From: Bacteroidota bacterium
GTDB lineage: Bacteria; Bacteroidota; Bacteroidia; NS11-12g; UBA9320
DNA length: 6,580 bases
Assembly: GCA_024638525.1 (NCBI GenBank)
Contig: JAHEKB010000137.1
Coordinates: 1 to 6,580 of the forward strand
Direction of reading: 5' to 3'
Shown here: positions 5,816 through 6,580 of the stretch, piece by piece
Numbering within the stretch: position 1 is the first letter of the stretch
Layout of the letters: every line of letters begins with the position of its first letter
Notes under the pieces: model-generated
Told to the model about the DNA's origin: nothing
Database searches by the model: none
Seen by the model: only the letters and a program-made list of their open reading frames with translations
Program-made: the position numbers and the translations under genes

Positions 5816-6580
5816 GTGGCCTGGCTACTCAAGATCATACTTCTTCCTTTTAGCCTGATATATGGACTGTTCATGGACATCAGGAATTGGGCTTACGATA
5901 CAGCTATCTTAAAGTCAACCTCATTTCCCATTCCCATAGTGGTCATTGGAAATTTGAGAGTCGGGGGAAGTGGAAAGACACCTCATACCATTTTTATATG
6001 CAGACAACTCGAATCTATGAATGTCGCAGTTTTGAGTAGGGGATACGGAAGGCGAAGCAAAGGGTACTATGAAGTTGAAAGTTTCGGGAGCACTTCAAAA
6101 TTTGGAGATGAAGCACTTTTAATCAAGGAAAAATGTCCCGATTGTGTGGTGGCTGTATGTGAAGATAGAGTCAAAGGAGTCAAGAAAATACTACAAGACC
6201 ATCCCAATACAGAATTAATCATTCTAGATGATGCATATCAGCACCGAGCGTTAAGTGCTAAGTTGAATCTATTATTGACCACTTATGACCAGCCATACTT
6301 CCGCGATTTACCTCTGCCAGCAGGTAGGCTCAGGGAGTTTGTCAAAGGAGCTAAAAGGGCAGATGCAGTGGTGGTGACTAAGGTTCCTAAGGGGGCAGAT
6401 AGAACAGTCTTTGAAAAGAAGATCAATTCAACTCTCTTTTACTCTTTCCTCAGCTATCAAACATTAAAGGCCCAGGAGATCTTTGCGGTTTCCGGCTTGG
6501 CCAATCACACCCACTTTCTTAGACATCTGGAAGAGAATTACCGCGTCGTAGGTTACAAAAAATTTGGAGATCATCACGAT
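5816..6580 (+). CDS. lpxK: Tetraacyldisaccharide 4'-kinase (5' part, cut by window edge)
   Basis: The first 255 codons of LpxK, the inner-membrane kinase that phosphorylates the 4' position of the lipid A disaccharide; family members have about 340-360 residues, so roughly the last quarter is outside. Residues 3-20 form the hydrophobic N-terminal anchor helix. The Walker A loop is GNLRVGGSGKTP (45-56). LSRGYGRR follows at about 74-81, then LDDAYQHR (137-144) with the catalytic-type D138/D139 pair. LPLPAGRLRE and GAKRADAVVVTK come next, and the window ends on GDHHD (251-255), the conserved His motif. The start is GTG at 5816: the frame has a stop at 5780-5782 and no other ATG, GTG or TTG before the anchor helix. 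ATG codons at 5782 and 5791 are in a different frame. It is transcribed divergently from the Nif3 gene. Confidence 0.95.
   Translation, partial: MAWLLKIILLPFSLIYGLFMDIRNWAYDTAILKSTSFPIPIVVIGNLRVGGSGKTPHTIFICRQLESMNVAVLSRGYGRRSKGYYEVESFGSTSKFGDEALLIKEKCPDCVVAVCEDRVKGVKKILQDHPNTELIILDDAYQHRALSAKLNLLLTTYDQPYFRDLPLPAGRLREFVKGAKRADAVVVTKVPKGADRTVFEKKINSTLFYSFLSYQTLKAQEIFAVSGLANHTHFLRHLEENYRVVGYKKFGDHHD

Noticed and set aside
5782..5853. 23-codon plus-strand frame starting at ATG 5782 and overlapping the start of lpxK, a possible leader peptide
   Set aside because: It is out of frame with lpxK and starts inside the region that should be promoter DNA; no codon pattern or hairpin suggests attenuation.

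Overview
This is a chromosomal housekeeping segment from a member of the Bacteroidota. Four things point there: gene order fabF-rnc on one strand, with Bacteroidota-type sequences; a Nif3-like protein carrying the inserted PII/CutA-like domain, followed directly by a coiled-coil C4 zinc-ribbon gene; lpxK next to them; and promoter boxes resembling the Bacteroidota -7 element TAnnTTTG. The class is uncertain; a marine Cytophagales-like bacterium would fit. No mobile element, CRISPR array, tRNA, rRNA or large repeat is visible, and no stretch longer than about 50 bases lacks a gene.

Layout. Bases 1-76 hold the last codons of fabF (+), whose stop codon shares a base with the start of rnc (+, 76-834), giving a translationally coupled fatty-acid-synthase/RNase III pair. 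The rnc 3' end overlaps by 23 bp the 3' end of gltX (-, 812-2344), so the two convergent genes share coding DNA with no terminator between them. Upstream of gltX, also on the minus strand, are a secreted or lipid-exposed helical-repeat protein (2394-3956), a coiled-coil zinc-ribbon protein (3874-4668) and a Nif3-family metal protein (4670-5767). The last three are packed with a 1-base gap and an 83-base overlap and look like one operon. gltX seems to have its own promoter in the 49-base gap before it. A 48-base divergent intergenic region then separates the Nif3 gene from lpxK (+, 5816 to the window edge), which starts with GTG and is cut off by the window.

Function. fabF and lpxK serve fatty-acid and lipid A synthesis, rnc processes structured RNA, and gltX charges tRNA-Glu. 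The Nif3 and zinc-ribbon proteins are conserved but poorly understood. The most interesting item is the 520-codon helical-repeat protein: its central and C-terminal motifs recall the eukaryotic TTC39/Iml2 family. The rest is ordinary; I see no novel defence or mobile system here.
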